From NCBI RefSeq assembly GCF_003989135.1, contig NZ_RYZZ01000005.1, positions 124,001 to 188,000 of the forward strand: a stretch of DNA of 64,000 bases, read 5' to 3'. Below the pieces are notes generated by a model. That model was not told where the DNA came from. It saw nothing but the letters and a program-made list of their open reading frames with translations, and did not search any database. Below, one piece after another: positions 1-7,240 of the stretch. Every line of letters begins with the position of its first letter. Positions within the stretch are counted from its first letter, which is position 1. The stretch is from Peribacillus cavernae. Lineage in GTDB: Bacteria > Bacillota > Bacilli > Bacillales > DSM-1321. Made by a program: the position numbers and the translations under genes.

Positions 1-147
1 GGACATCTCCAAAAAACGCGTAGTAAATATGCTGAACTTCTCCTTGAAGATTTGGTTCAGCAGGGTATGGATGGCAGCTCCTTAATTGAGCAATTTAAAG
101 ATAAAATGCGATCCCGCCCAAAGCTTGTCACGTCGAACAAAAAATAG
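1..147 (+). CDS. C-terminal end of an unidentified protein (possibly YwpF)
   Basis: Frame 1 is open from the left edge to a TAG at 145-147, giving 48 residues that end in SRPKLVTSNKK. The visible part looks like an amphipathic helix (AELLLEDLVQQGMDG) followed by a basic tail. The N-terminus is outside the window, so start and length are unknown. I do not recognise it from sequence. In B. subtilis ywpF lies a few genes upstream of fabZ, so YwpF is a guess from gene order only. It is one of three plus-strand genes here and converges on the lipoprotein gene at 269-598. Confidence 0.6.
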   Translation, partial: GHLQKTRSKYAELLLEDLVQQGMDGSSLIEQFKDKMRSRPKLVTSNKK

Positions 148-154
148 AATAAAT

Positions 155-245
155 AAAAAAGGCTGGCCTCTAAAAAGTTGGAAGAACAAGAGGAAAAACT
201 ATTTCCTATACCTGTTCAATCATCTTCCATTAACCAGTCTTTTTT
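155..245. terminator. Possible bidirectional terminator with a long loop
   Basis: AAAAAAGGCTGG at 155-166 pairs with CCAGTCTTTTTT at 234-245 (one G-T pair), with A/T tracts on both outer sides. It sits between the convergent 3' ends of the first gene and the lipoprotein gene. The loop is long (about 67 nt) and contains smaller stems, so it is a weak call. Confidence 0.4.
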
Positions 246-268
246 ATATTTGAGATGTTCGCTGTTTC

Positions 269-598
269 TTACTTATTCTTATCGTTGTCATCGTCTAAAC
301 CTGTATCATCATCAATCATGTTATCATCATCCGTATTGTTATTGTTATCTGTTGGATTGCCATCTTTGACATCGTTCATATCAGCATCGTGATCGACACC
401 GTCGTTTTGATCGTTCAGGTCGTTTTCAGCACCATTTTGGTCCTGATTCAGATCTTGATTTCCATTATCTTGCTGGTCTTCTACATTATTATTATCTTCC
501 GGCGGTGGATTGTTATCATCATTATTCATGTTACATCCAGCCACTAACATCGCAGACAATAAAGAGCCACCAATGAGAGCCATTAACCGTTTTTTCAT
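269..598 (-). CDS. Small acidic Asn/Asp-rich lipoprotein
   Basis: 109 residues. The first 22 form a lipoprotein signal (MKKR, hydrophobic core, lipobox LVAGC with Cys22), so the mature chain should be diacylglyceryl-anchored to the outer face of the membrane. The rest is low complexity, almost entirely Asn, Asp, Glu, Gln and Gly, with a proline patch (NPPPEDN) after the lipid anchor, and no recognisable domain. A good Shine-Dalgarno (AAGGGAGG) precedes the ATG. Such tails are disordered and could bind cations, but no function can be assigned. It reads toward the partial plus-strand gene and stands apart from fabZ, which ends in its own terminator. Confidence 0.8.
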   Translation of the reverse strand: MKKRLMALIGGSLLSAMLVAGCNMNNDDNNPPPEDNNNVEDQQDNGNQDLNQDQNGAENDLNDQNDGVDHDADMNDVKDGNPTDNNNNTDDDNMIDDDTGLDDDNDKNK

Positions 599-704
599 GG
601 AAAGTAACCTCCCTTCGCTATATAGTGGACTATAAATTGTGTCCTGTTGGTATTTTGCCCGGAACGGATGAATTATTGCATTATTAGTAAAAACTTTTAA
701 GATC

Positions 705-740
705 TATCCTAAAAAACCAGCCAGGCAAAATGCCTGACCG
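705..740 (-). terminator. Rho-independent terminator of fabZ
   Basis: On the minus strand a CAGGCA/TGCCTG stem is followed by GCTGGTTTTTT, just downstream of the fabZ stop. Confidence 0.7.
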
Positions 741-772
741 TTCAGAAAAGATAATAAAAAAGCGGTTTAAGG

Positions 773-1207
773 TTATGATTCTTTATCGCCAAATGCAAAC
801 ATGATTTCCGTTTCACATGCCAGTTCCCCGTCGACCGTAGCCATCGCTTTGCCTTTACCGACGGAACCGCGCATGCGAACGATTTCGACTTCAAGCCGAA
901 GCTGGTCTCCAGGCTTTACTTGTCTTTTAAAGCGGCAATTATCAATTCCTGCAAAAAAGGCAAGCCGGCCTTTATATTCTTCTTGCTTTAGCATGGCAAC
1001 CGCACCAACCTGGGCAAGTGCCTCCACTATCAACACACCCGGCATTACCGGGTAATCAGGGAAGTGTCCATTAAAAAACGGTTCATTTACTGTCACATTT
1101 TTAATGCCGACAGCCTTCTTTCCATCCTCGACCTCGATAATCTTATCCACCAGCAAAAATGGATAACGATGCCGGATAATTTCCTTAATTTGCGTTACGT
1201 CAAGCAT
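773..1207 (-). CDS. fabZ: (3R)-hydroxyacyl-ACP dehydratase FabZ
   Basis: 144 residues, the usual length. FabZ removes water from 3-hydroxyacyl-ACP to give trans-2-enoyl-ACP in the fatty-acid elongation cycle. The hot-dog-fold signature [21 protein letters not shown] is complete, with catalytic His48 and Glu62. The ATG is at 1205-1207 with a GGAGGG Shine-Dalgarno shortly upstream. It is flanked by its own terminator on the 3' side and by the epuA-like gene's terminator on the 5' side, so it is probably a single-gene unit. Position next to flhP/flhO/mbl matches B. subtilis (ywpB). Cytoplasmic enzyme; nothing unusual in the sequence. Confidence 0.97.
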   Translation of the reverse strand: MLDVTQIKEIIRHRYPFLLVDKIIEVEDGKKAVGIKNVTVNEPFFNGHFPDYPVMPGVLIVEALAQVGAVAMLKQEEYKGRLAFFAGIDNCRFKRQVKPGDQLRLEVEIVRMRGSVGKGKAMATVDGELACETEIMFAFGDKES

Positions 1208-1287
1208 ATTTTTCCCTCCAGTAAAATCATTATGTAACCAATGATACCATGAACTCTTTGAAAGATACTATTAAGCATGAAACATGA

Positions 1288-1319
1288 CAAAGGGCCTGAC
1301 TCGGCGTTCAGACCCTTTT
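1288..1319 (-). terminator. Terminator downstream of the EpuA-like gene
   Basis: An 11-bp stem AAAGGGTCTGA / TCAGGCCCTTT (one T-G pair) lies directly after the stop at 1323. The trailing T tract is short on the minus strand. Confidence 0.55.
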
Positions 1320-1322
1320 AAA

Positions 1323-1574
1323 TCATATATCTTTATTCACAAGGTCAACGATATGAGTCCATGTTGACTTTTTAAAGACATCAGACGCTTTGCCGCCGCC
1401 AATGACACTGTAGCCGATCATAGCACCTGCTGATATACTGGCGGCAATCAGCACGATTACAATAACTAGTCTTAGCCAGATAGGCAAAAGCCTGATACGT
1501 ATCCGTTTTTTTACATTTTCTGTCTGTTTTCCCTGCTGCCTGTATTCTTCCCTGGTTACTTGTTTTTCTTCCAT
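1323..1574 (-). CDS. EpuA-like single-span membrane protein
   Basis: 83 residues. A basic, charged cytoplasmic N-terminus (about 1-32) is followed by one membrane helix (about 33-58) and a short outer tail containing DVFKKSTWTHIVDLV. This matches the EpuA family (PF11772), which databases often label 'DNA-directed RNA polymerase subunit beta', although it has nothing of RNA polymerase in it. EpuA is named from the pneumococcal murA-epuA-endA locus; its role is unclear. The gene follows flhP by about 50 bp and may be read from the flhO promoter. The start has a weak ribosome site: the nearest purine run (AAAAGGGG) is about 13-15 nt upstream. Confidence 0.8.
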   Translation of the reverse strand: MEEKQVTREEYRQQGKQTENVKKRIRIRLLPIWLRLVIVIVLIAASISAGAMIGYSVIGGGKASDVFKKSTWTHIVDLVNKDI

Positions 1575-1626
1575 GCTAATGTGCGAAAGCCCCTTTTACT
1601 GTGTATTAATTGTCCGTAAGAATTAT

Positions 1627-2472
1627 TTAACGGATCCCATTTATCAATCCAAGCATTTGGTCTGCCATTGTCACTGATTTAGCATTGAACTGGTATTGTC
1701 GCTGCGCATTCATTAGATCTGTCATTTCTTTGGACAGATCTACGTTTGAACTCTCCAAAGCTCCCTGATTCAAGGAAATTCCTTCCCTTAATCCACCGGT
1801 CAGAGATGTTAGTATATCCTCTTCCTTTATTCCAAGCTGATCGAAATTAGCCGGCAGCCCTAAAAGGTTCTCGCCGATTTGTTCCAAAAGTTGCGGCTTT
1901 TTTACGGATATGATGCCTAGATTAAAGATTTGTCTATTTCCATTGTCCGCTTCAGCCGTAAGCTGACCTTCTTTTGAAAAAGTAAGGTTCTTGATACTTC
2001 CATCGATGATGATTGGATTATCATTTTCGTCAAGCACCGGATATCCTTTACCAGTAACCAGCATCATTTGCTCAGGATTATTGGAAACCGGATTTAAGTG
2101 AAAAGCACCATCCCTTGTGAAGCGAGTGTCTTCTCCTTTGTCATCGGAAACACGGACACGGAAGTATAAATCCTCTTTCTCCAGCGCATTATCCAGGTTG
2201 CGGCCAGTACTTTTTATGCTTCCCTGGGAGTTAATCAGCTGGGACTGGCTTATTCTTGCACCTGTTCCCTGCCTGATACCTAATGGGGTTAATCTGCCTG
2301 TTTCGTTTTCCTGCTTTTGGTTCTTGAACTCCTGGACGAGCAGATCATTGAAATAAGATTCTTTCCGTTTATACCCATTCGTTTGAATATTGGATATATT
2401 ATGGCCAATGATATCCATCTTATGCTGAAGCTGGCCCAGGGTATTCGTTGCGGTGATCATCGTTCTATTCAG
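1627..2472 (-). CDS. flhP: Flagellar basal-body rod protein FlhP (FlgG/FlgF family)
   Basis: 281 residues from a CTG start. Rod proteins of this family assemble outside the membrane through the flagellar export apparatus. The N-terminus MITATNTLGQLQHKMDIIGHNISNIQTNGYKR is the conserved FlgBCFG helix, and the C-terminus (LTDLMNAQRQYQFNAKSVTMADQMLGLINGIR) is the pairing helix. Start choice: AGGAGG lies 7 nt before a CTG at 2470-2472, but 19 nt before the first in-frame ATG at 2458-2460, so CTG initiation (reading M-N-R-T-M-I-T) fits best. A longer upstream open frame exists only because the reading frame runs back into flhO. It follows flhO by 52 bp in the same operon. Confidence 0.88.
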   Translation of the reverse strand: MNRTMITATNTLGQLQHKMDIIGHNISNIQTNGYKRKESYFNDLLVQEFKNQKQENETGRLTPLGIRQGTGARISQSQLINSQGSIKSTGRNLDNALEKEDLYFRVRVSDDKGEDTRFTRDGAFHLNPVSNNPEQMMLVTGKGYPVLDENDNPIIIDGSIKNLTFSKEGQLTAEADNGNRQIFNLGIISVKKPQLLEQIGENLLGLPANFDQLGIKEEDILTSLTGGLREGISLNQGALESSNVDLSKEMTDLMNAQRQYQFNAKSVTMADQMLGLINGIR

Positions 2473-2524
2473 ACTTATTCCTCCTCTTGAAGGACTTGCA
2501 AAAGACAAGGAAAGGCTTCGGGCT

Positions 2525-3361
2525 CTAGCCAATCCGGCCGATTTCATTGACTGCCTTTTCCATGCTTCTGTCGTATGCTTGCAAAACTTTCTGGTTTGCT
2601 TCAAATGAGCGGTATGCTGACATCATGTCTGTCATGGTCCGTGAAGAATCAATATTCGATCCTTCTATGAAGCCTTGCTGCAGTTTGAAGCTTACATCTC
2701 GTTCATTATAAGCATTGATAAGCGGTTCACCAGCCTTACGAAATAGGCCGTCACCTTCTTTTAGAAGCGTATAAGGATTATCGGAAAATCCAATCCCAAT
2801 ACGGGCAACCGACCGGTTATTCTCCATGATCATCCCATTCTCGTCAACTGTGAAATTCTCGCTGTTTAGCTGAATCCGCTTATTGTTTTCATCAAGAATA
2901 TAATAGCCCAGCGGAGTTGTCAAAAAACCCTGTTCATCTATTGTAAAGTTGCCATTTCTTGTATAGCGAAGCTCTCCTGCCGCATTTAATGCCGTAAAAA
3001 GTACCGTTCCTTTCAAGTCCTTTTCTTGTCCGGAAGGCATACTTCCATCAACAAGCGCAATATCAGTATTCCGTTGTGTCTGCTGAATGTCACCCTGCAA
3101 GAACTCAGGTGCCGCTTCCTGCATGTATACCCCGGTGTTCAAGGAACCCACTCGGGAATGGATTGGCAGATGGAGCCCTTTTTCAGTAGGAATGGACTTT
3201 GAACCGATCCGATCCAACAGCATTTCCGGGAATGCCCTCACGCTGGACTGATCTGCTTTAAACCCCGGAGTATTGGCATTGGCCATATTATTTGTCAGCA
3301 TTTCCGTCCGCCTTTGCTGAGCAATCATTCCGGAGGCAGCCGTAAAAAACCCTTTAAACAT
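2525..3361 (-). CDS. flhO: Flagellar basal-body rod protein FlhO (FlgF/FlgG family)
   Basis: 278 residues. It starts MFKGFFTAASGMIAQQRRTEMLTNNMANANTPGFKAD, the typical N-terminal rod/hook helix with the ANxxTPGFK signature, and ends with an FEANQKVLQAYDRSMEKAVNEIGRIG helix, so both coiled-coil halves are present. The ATG at 3359-3361 has GAGGTG six bases upstream; an in-frame GTG at 3368-3370 is part of that Shine-Dalgarno and was rejected. First gene of flhO-flhP, which in B. subtilis encodes distal rod proteins. A 15-bp remnant of the dispersed repeat family (3378-3392) lies just upstream. Confidence 0.93.
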   Translation of the reverse strand: MFKGFFTAASGMIAQQRRTEMLTNNMANANTPGFKADQSSVRAFPEMLLDRIGSKSIPTEKGLHLPIHSRVGSLNTGVYMQEAAPEFLQGDIQQTQRNTDIALVDGSMPSGQEKDLKGTVLFTALNAAGELRYTRNGNFTIDEQGFLTTPLGYYILDENNKRIQLNSENFTVDENGMIMENNRSVARIGIGFSDNPYTLLKEGDGLFRKAGEPLINAYNERDVSFKLQQGFIEGSNIDSSRTMTDMMSAYRSFEANQKVLQAYDRSMEKAVNEIGRIG

Positions 3362-3377
3362 ATTCTTCACCTCTATT

Positions 3378-3392
3378 AAAAGCGTAAGCGCC
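3378..3392 (+). repeat. Solo end of the dispersed palindromic repeat family
   Basis: AAAAGCGTAAGCGCC matches the left end of the full copies at 16028 and 41523. It is followed by CTCGTG but no recognisable interior. It lies about 17 bp upstream of the flhO start. Confidence 0.6.
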
Positions 3393-3463
3393 TCGTGATA
3401 ATGTAGAATTAAGGAGTATGTTTGCTTTGATCCATTTGAAGAAGCACAGGAATCCTATTAAAT

Positions 3464-3498
3464 AAACACTGCTCATTATTTTTAAGACTGAAGTGTTT
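3464..3498 (-). terminator. Weak terminator candidate between mbl and flhO
   Basis: AAACACT / AGTGTTT with a 21-nt loop, followed on the minus strand by ATTTAAT. Only 7 bp, so transcription may well continue from mbl into flhO. Confidence 0.3.
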
Positions 3499-3513
3499 GC
3501 GCGGAGAACCCGC

Positions 3514-4515
3514 TCAGCTAAATTTCCTTCTCGGAAGTCTGTCCATATTGTCGAGCATGATTCCGGTGCCGATCGCAACGCAATCCATCGGCTGCTCTGC
3601 AACCAATACTGGTACCTTCAATTCCTCAGCAAGTAATAGATCGACGCCGTGCAATAATGCGCCGCCGCCTGTTAGTATAACGCCCCGGTCGATAATGTCG
3701 GCAGAAAGCTCAGGAGGAGTCCGCTCCAGAACACTTTTTGCAGCATGAACTATCACAGCAACCGATTCACGAAGTGCTTCTTCAATCTCCTGTGAGTTAA
3801 CAGAAATGGGCCTTGGCAAACCTGAAACCATATCGCGTCCGCGGATTTCGATTTCTACGTTTCGGGAACCCGGAAACACAGTGCCAACCTTAATTTTTAC
3901 GTCTTCCGCTGTTCGTTCACCGATCAACAGCTTATATTTACGCTTGATATAATTAAGGATTTCATTATCGAACTTATCACCAGCCATCTTGATGGAAGAT
4001 GAAGTCACAATGTCACCCATGGAAAGCACCGCGACATCCGTTGTTCCGCCACCGATATCGACAACCATGTTACCGGACGGCTGGAAAATGTCCATTCCGG
4101 CACCTATTGCTGCTACCTTAGGCTCCTCTTCAAGATAGATTTTCTTACCACCGCTCTTTTCAGCTGCCTCCTTGATTGCCTTTTGCTCGACGCTGGTGAT
4201 GTTCGTCGGACAGCAAATCAAAATACGAGGCTTGGAAAGGAATCCTTTTACATTCAGTTTATTAATGAAATGCTTCAGCATGGATTCCGTCACATCAAAA
4301 TCTGCAATGACCCCATCCTTCAAAGGACGAATGGCCACGATATTTCCTGGAGTACGCCCTACCATTTTTCTGGCTTCTTCACCGACTGCAAGGACGCGGT
4401 TAGTATTCTTGTTAATGGCCACAACGGATGGCTCATTTAATACGATTCCTTTGCCTTTGACATGTATCAACACATTGGCAGTTCCGAGATCGATTCCAAT
4501 ATCTCTTGCAAACAT
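3514..4515 (-). CDS. mbl: MreB-like cell-shape protein Mbl
   Basis: 333 residues. Mbl is a bacterial actin that forms short membrane-associated filaments and guides cylindrical wall synthesis together with MreB and MreBH. Actin-ATPase motifs are present: phosphate-1 DIGIDLGTANVLIH near the N-terminus, phosphate-2 VVDIGGGTTDVAVLS around residue 165, and the adenosine motif GVILTGGGALLHG near the C-terminus. Residues 2-4 with the conserved MFARDIGIDLGTAN start match the family. GGAGG stands 11 nt before the ATG. In B. subtilis mbl also lies between spoIIID and flhO, which separates it from mreB at the mreBCD-min locus. Confidence 0.96.
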   Translation of the reverse strand: MFARDIGIDLGTANVLIHVKGKGIVLNEPSVVAINKNTNRVLAVGEEARKMVGRTPGNIVAIRPLKDGVIADFDVTESMLKHFINKLNVKGFLSKPRILICCPTNITSVEQKAIKEAAEKSGGKKIYLEEEPKVAAIGAGMDIFQPSGNMVVDIGGGTTDVAVLSMGDIVTSSSIKMAGDKFDNEILNYIKRKYKLLIGERTAEDVKIKVGTVFPGSRNVEIEIRGRDMVSGLPRPISVNSQEIEEALRESVAVIVHAAKSVLERTPPELSADIIDRGVILTGGGALLHGVDLLLAEELKVPVLVAEQPMDCVAIGTGIMLDNMDRLPRRKFS

Positions 4516-4717
4516 TTTCCCTATTTCCTCCTTGAATACCTCTCATTAAACGTACTTCTGTCCTAATTGTTTATTTTACCATACGGAATAGGCCCGAAGT
4601 AAGAGCGAATCGTAATTTAAGTAGAATTTTGCATATTCCTGTCGAAATGTAGAAAAAAGCAAGAAACAACATTGGGCTTAAGAGACGCTTATGATAAAAA
4701 GTCATTTTTACAAATTA

Positions 4718-4795
4718 AAACCGGGACAATCAGTGAAGGCTGGCCGTTCCAATCAGGATGCCCATTTCTTCACTGTAGAAGCCCGGTTTTTTCGC
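4718..4795. terminator. Long imperfect hairpin terminator downstream of spoIIID
   Basis: AAAACCGGG at 4718 onward pairs with CCCGGTTTT, and a second inner stem CAGTGAAG/CTTCACTG lies within, giving an unusually long (about 75 nt) structure with T tracts in both directions. It sits between the spoIIID stop (4822) and the mbl start. Confidence 0.6.
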
Positions 4796-4821
4796 ATTCA
4801 TTATTCTTTTGTAGCGACGGT

Positions 4822-5091
4822 CTATTTCACAACCTCTTCTCTTTCTGAACGCTTGTATTTCAACTTTGTAGCTTCCCCGCCCCGCAAATGGCGGATTGAT
4901 TTATGATAATCCAAGATATCCTTTACTTCATTTGCAAGATCGGGATTGATTTCCGGCAGTCTTTCTGTTAAGTCTTTATGGACAGTACTTTTGGAGACAC
5001 CAAACTCCTTCGCGATAACGCGAACCGTTTTTCTTGTTTCCACGATATACTTTCCTATCTTGATAGTTCTTTCTTTGATGTAATCGTGCAC
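4822..5091 (-). CDS. spoIIID: Sporulation transcription factor SpoIIID
   Basis: 89 residues. SpoIIID is a small DNA-binding protein of the mother cell that activates and represses many sigma-E-dependent genes and helps the switch to sigma-K. The sequence is nearly that of B. subtilis through residue 80: helix-turn-helix TVRVIAKEFGVSKSTVHKDLTERLP (about residues 22-46) and the basic C-terminal helix SIRHLRGGEATKLKYKRSER. The start is GTG at 5089-5091 with GGGAGG nine bases upstream. Upstream (5194-5201) CATACATT resembles a sigma-E -10, but I could not find a matching -35. Monocistronic, followed by the large hairpin at 4718-4795. Confidence 0.97.
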   Translation of the reverse strand: MHDYIKERTIKIGKYIVETRKTVRVIAKEFGVSKSTVHKDLTERLPEINPDLANEVKDILDYHKSIRHLRGGEATKLKYKRSEREEVVK

Positions 5092-5510
5092 ACTACTCGC
5101 CCTCCCTAAATTGGATGTGAGAAGTGTGAAATGAGATTCGCTTCCGGCTTAAATACCGCTTCCCCAGACAAAAAGAAAATATATTCACAACTAAATGTAT
5201 GATAAGTAATAAACGACCACTCACCTCAAACACTCTCTTAAGTATGGTTTTGTAACAGTTTATTAGCTTGGATCAAGATATATGCACAAATTACTGAATA
5301 GGGGTATATATTTCCTTAATTTTCTGAAAGGTTATTAGTATTCTTTGATTTCAGACAATTGTGCTGTGGCTTCTTCAGCCTGAAATATACATCTTATCCT
5401 ATCCTCAATATTTCCTGAGAAATATGTCGAGTTCCCAGGAACTTTGTAGAGTAGAAAACAGGAATTAGATTAGGGACTTTCATCCTATAGCGTAGCGTGC
5501 TGCCACACAC
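5092..5510. other. Gene-free interval between spoIIID and the spoIIQ terminator
   Basis: About 420 bp with no convincing reading frame on either strand. It contains two adjacent inverted repeats: ATATTTC-CTGA-GAAATAT at about 5408-5425 inside a looser CTC/GAG pair, and AGTTCC-CA-GGAACT at 5430-5443. No T tract follows either, so they do not look like terminators. The spoIIID control region must lie at the left side of this interval. Confidence 0.5.
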
Positions 5511-5543
5511 AAAAAAAAACCCGTGCAGAGACGGGTTTTTTTG
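5511..5543. terminator. Strong bidirectional terminator downstream of spoIIQ
   Basis: AAACCCGT-GCAGAG-ACGGGTTT stem with runs of A and T on the two sides, 60 bp after the spoIIQ stop. Confidence 0.85.
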
Positions 5544-5605
5544 CCAAATTTTCAGTTGTTGTTAATGGGCACGTAACATGATTTATTTGTTTTGTATAAT
5601 TTGAT

Positions 5606-6580
5606 TTAATTTTGTGCAGGCTGCTGGTAATTATTTTGCATATCACTGTTTTTTTCATCCTGCATGCCGGAATCTTCAGGCTGATCTGCATTTGTGTCTG
5701 ACTCTGTACCTTTTTCTTCATCTGCCGGCTTATCAGATTGCTGATCGCTCTTTTCTTCCTTGGCTTTGTTGTCGGATGAATTAGCGGCATCATCATCTTT
5801 AGCTTTGTCACCTGATTGAGCACCATCTTCTTCGGCTGCTTTGTCAGGATCCGCTGCATTCTCGTTTTCAGTGCCAGTGTTATCTGTTTGCTCATTTACT
5901 GCTTCGATTGAAGAAAGCTGCTTGTCAATCAAGTCAATTGGATTAAGGGCAACATTATCTTTTCTAATTTCAAAGTGGACATGTAAACCTGCTTCTTCAT
6001 TCAACAAGCTTTGACCAGCCTTTGCAAGAGCTTGTCCTTGTTCGACTTTATCGCCCACCGCTACTGCTACATCTTTTACGGATTGATAATGTGTAACGAC
6101 GCCATTATCGTGCTCGATTGTGATTTCATTTCCAAGCAATGCGTCTTCTTTTACGTTCTTAACAACTCCGCTTAAGGAAGCTACTACATCAAACGTCTTG
6201 CCATCTTCCATTGCAATGTCGATCCCTTTGTTTGGTTCGTATCTGTTATTGTAAGATACAAGAGCTGCTTCTTGCTCTTCCTTTGTTCCGTTGACATCAT
6301 AGAATTGCTTTTTGATCACTGTTGCTTCGCTATCTGCTGCAGGCATTTTGATATTTTCAAGCTCGCTGTTTACTTCCACAGCTGGATCTTTGAAATTCTT
6401 GCCTGTTTCTGACTCCTTGGCAGGGTTCGCCGAATCATCAAAACCGTTTTGCACGAACAGAGCTGCTGTCAAAATGATTGCTGCACTTGCGATATAGATG
6501 GCTGGTAATGCCCAACGCTTCTTTATTATGCGTCGGAATGTAGATTTTCGAGAAGTTTGTTTCTTTTCTTCCTCTCTCAT
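5606..6580 (-). CDS. spoIIQ: Forespore membrane protein SpoIIQ
   Basis: 324 residues. SpoIIQ is made in the forespore and binds mother-cell SpoIIIAH across the intermembrane space to form the engulfment ratchet and feeding channel. It has a basic N-terminus (MREEEKKQTSRKS), one membrane helix (about residues 25-42), a LytM/M23-type domain (about 110-225) and a long acidic Lys/Glu/Asp tail, longer than the 283-residue B. subtilis protein. The HxH motif (HVHFEIR) is present, but the first metal ligand is replaced: NKGIDIA where active enzymes have HxGIDIA. The domain is therefore probably not a hydrolase, as in B. subtilis. GAGGTGAT precedes the ATG at 6580; an earlier in-frame start lacks a site. 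Confidence 0.95.
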   Translation of the reverse strand: MREEEKKQTSRKSTFRRIIKKRWALPAIYIASAAIILTAALFVQNGFDDSANPAKESETGKNFKDPAVEVNSELENIKMPAADSEATVIKKQFYDVNGTKEEQEAALVSYNNRYEPNKGIDIAMEDGKTFDVVASLSGVVKNVKEDALLGNEITIEHDNGVVTHYQSVKDVAVAVGDKVEQGQALAKAGQSLLNEEAGLHVHFEIRKDNVALNPIDLIDKQLSSIEAVNEQTDNTGTENENAADPDKAAEEDGAQSGDKAKDDDAANSSDNKAKEEKSDQQSDKPADEEKGTESDTNADQPEDSGMQDEKNSDMQNNYQQPAQN

Positions 6581-6598
6581 GATTATCACCTCAGCAAT

Positions 6599-6628
6599 CA
6601 TTCTGAACACATCGCAGGAATTATATAC
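6599..6628 (-). promoter_or_regulatory. Candidate sigma-F promoter of spoIIQ
   Basis: -35 GTATA (6624-6628), 15-bp spacer, -10 GTTCAGAATG (6599-6608), against the sigma-F consensus GYATA-N15-GGNNANANTR: one mismatch, at the second G. The predicted start is very close to the Shine-Dalgarno, so the leader would be about a dozen bases. An A7T7 run (6634-6647) lies upstream. Confidence 0.45.
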
Positions 6629-6782
6629 CTTAGAAAAAAATTTTTTTAGAATTATCCTTTGTTAAGAGCTCGCTTTTTATGCATTTATCTATCTTAGCAG
6701 ATGAAGATCGGCCTCTCCGGCGTTTTCCTTTGCCTTGTTTCCTGTTAAAATAAGCTTATCTTACCTGAAAGAAGTTGTACCG

Positions 6783-7202
6783 ATGAATAAGCTGTTGCGC
6801 ATCATTGTTTTTGTTTTGCCTTTTATTTATATGGCTGGTGTCTGGATTTTGTCCAGATTACCGGATACTGCTGTAGTGGAGTTGCCGGATCGTTCACTGG
6901 ACAGCTTTTTTAAAGAAGCGATGCATTTGGTGGAATTTGCGATTCTTTATATGCTGTTTGCTGCGGGCTTGGCTGCTGCAGGAAAGTTAACACCGGCTCT
7001 CAGCCTCCTGGCAGCTTTGGGTGCAGGCTTATACGGCATCACTGATGAAATTCACCAGTCCTTTGTGCCTTACAGGAATGCCAGCTGGATTGATATTTTA
7101 AAAGACTGGATCGGTGTCGCAGCCGCTTACTTCCATGTCCGATATCATTATTTCAAACATAACCGGGGCTTTTTGACACAGATCAGTAAACTTGTCCGAT
7201 AA
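6783..7202 (+). CDS. VanZ-like membrane protein (YwnJ type)
   Basis: 139 residues from the ATG at 6783; a TTG 48 bp earlier has no ribosome site. The first helix (about 3-20) is followed by a conserved loop, two further helices (about 42-77) and the VanZ signature GITDEIHQSFVPYRNASWIDILKDWIGV, ending in a basic tail. VanZ-family proteins are small integral membrane proteins; the founding member gives low-level teicoplanin resistance, but most members, including this one, have no known role. It is divergent from spoIIQ and convergent with spoIID, whose terminator it shares. In B. subtilis ywnJ occupies the equivalent position near spoIIQ. Confidence 0.85.
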   Translation: MNKLLRIIVFVLPFIYMAGVWILSRLPDTAVVELPDRSLDSFFKEAMHLVEFAILYMLFAAGLAAAGKLTPALSLLAALGAGLYGITDEIHQSFVPYRNASWIDILKDWIGVAAAYFHVRYHYFKHNRGFLTQISKLVR

Positions 7203-7240
7203 TAGAAAGAGATGGAGCCTGGGCCCCATCTCTTTCTATT
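7201..7240. terminator. Shared bidirectional terminator overlapping two stop codons
   Basis: A perfect 15-bp stem AATAGAAAGAGATGG / CCATCTCTTTCTATT. The stop of the VanZ-like gene (7200-7202) and the stop of spoIID (7239-7241) lie in its two arms, so the convergent genes end within the stem. Confidence 0.75.

Noticed and set aside
178-369. 63-codon plus-strand frame near the left edge
   Set aside because: TTG start without a ribosome site and largely antisense to the lipoprotein gene.
1323-1574. RNA polymerase beta subunit
   Set aside because: Database naming error for the EpuA family; the protein is an 83-residue single-span membrane peptide.
5194-5201. CATACATT upstream of spoIIID as a sigma-E promoter
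   Set aside because: The -10 fits but no ATA-rich -35 is found at 13 to 15 bp; not enough to call a promoter.
5485-5895. 136-codon minus-strand frame overlapping the spoIIQ 3' end
   Set aside because: Out-of-frame shadow of the acidic spoIIQ tail, and it reads through the strong terminator at 5511-5543.
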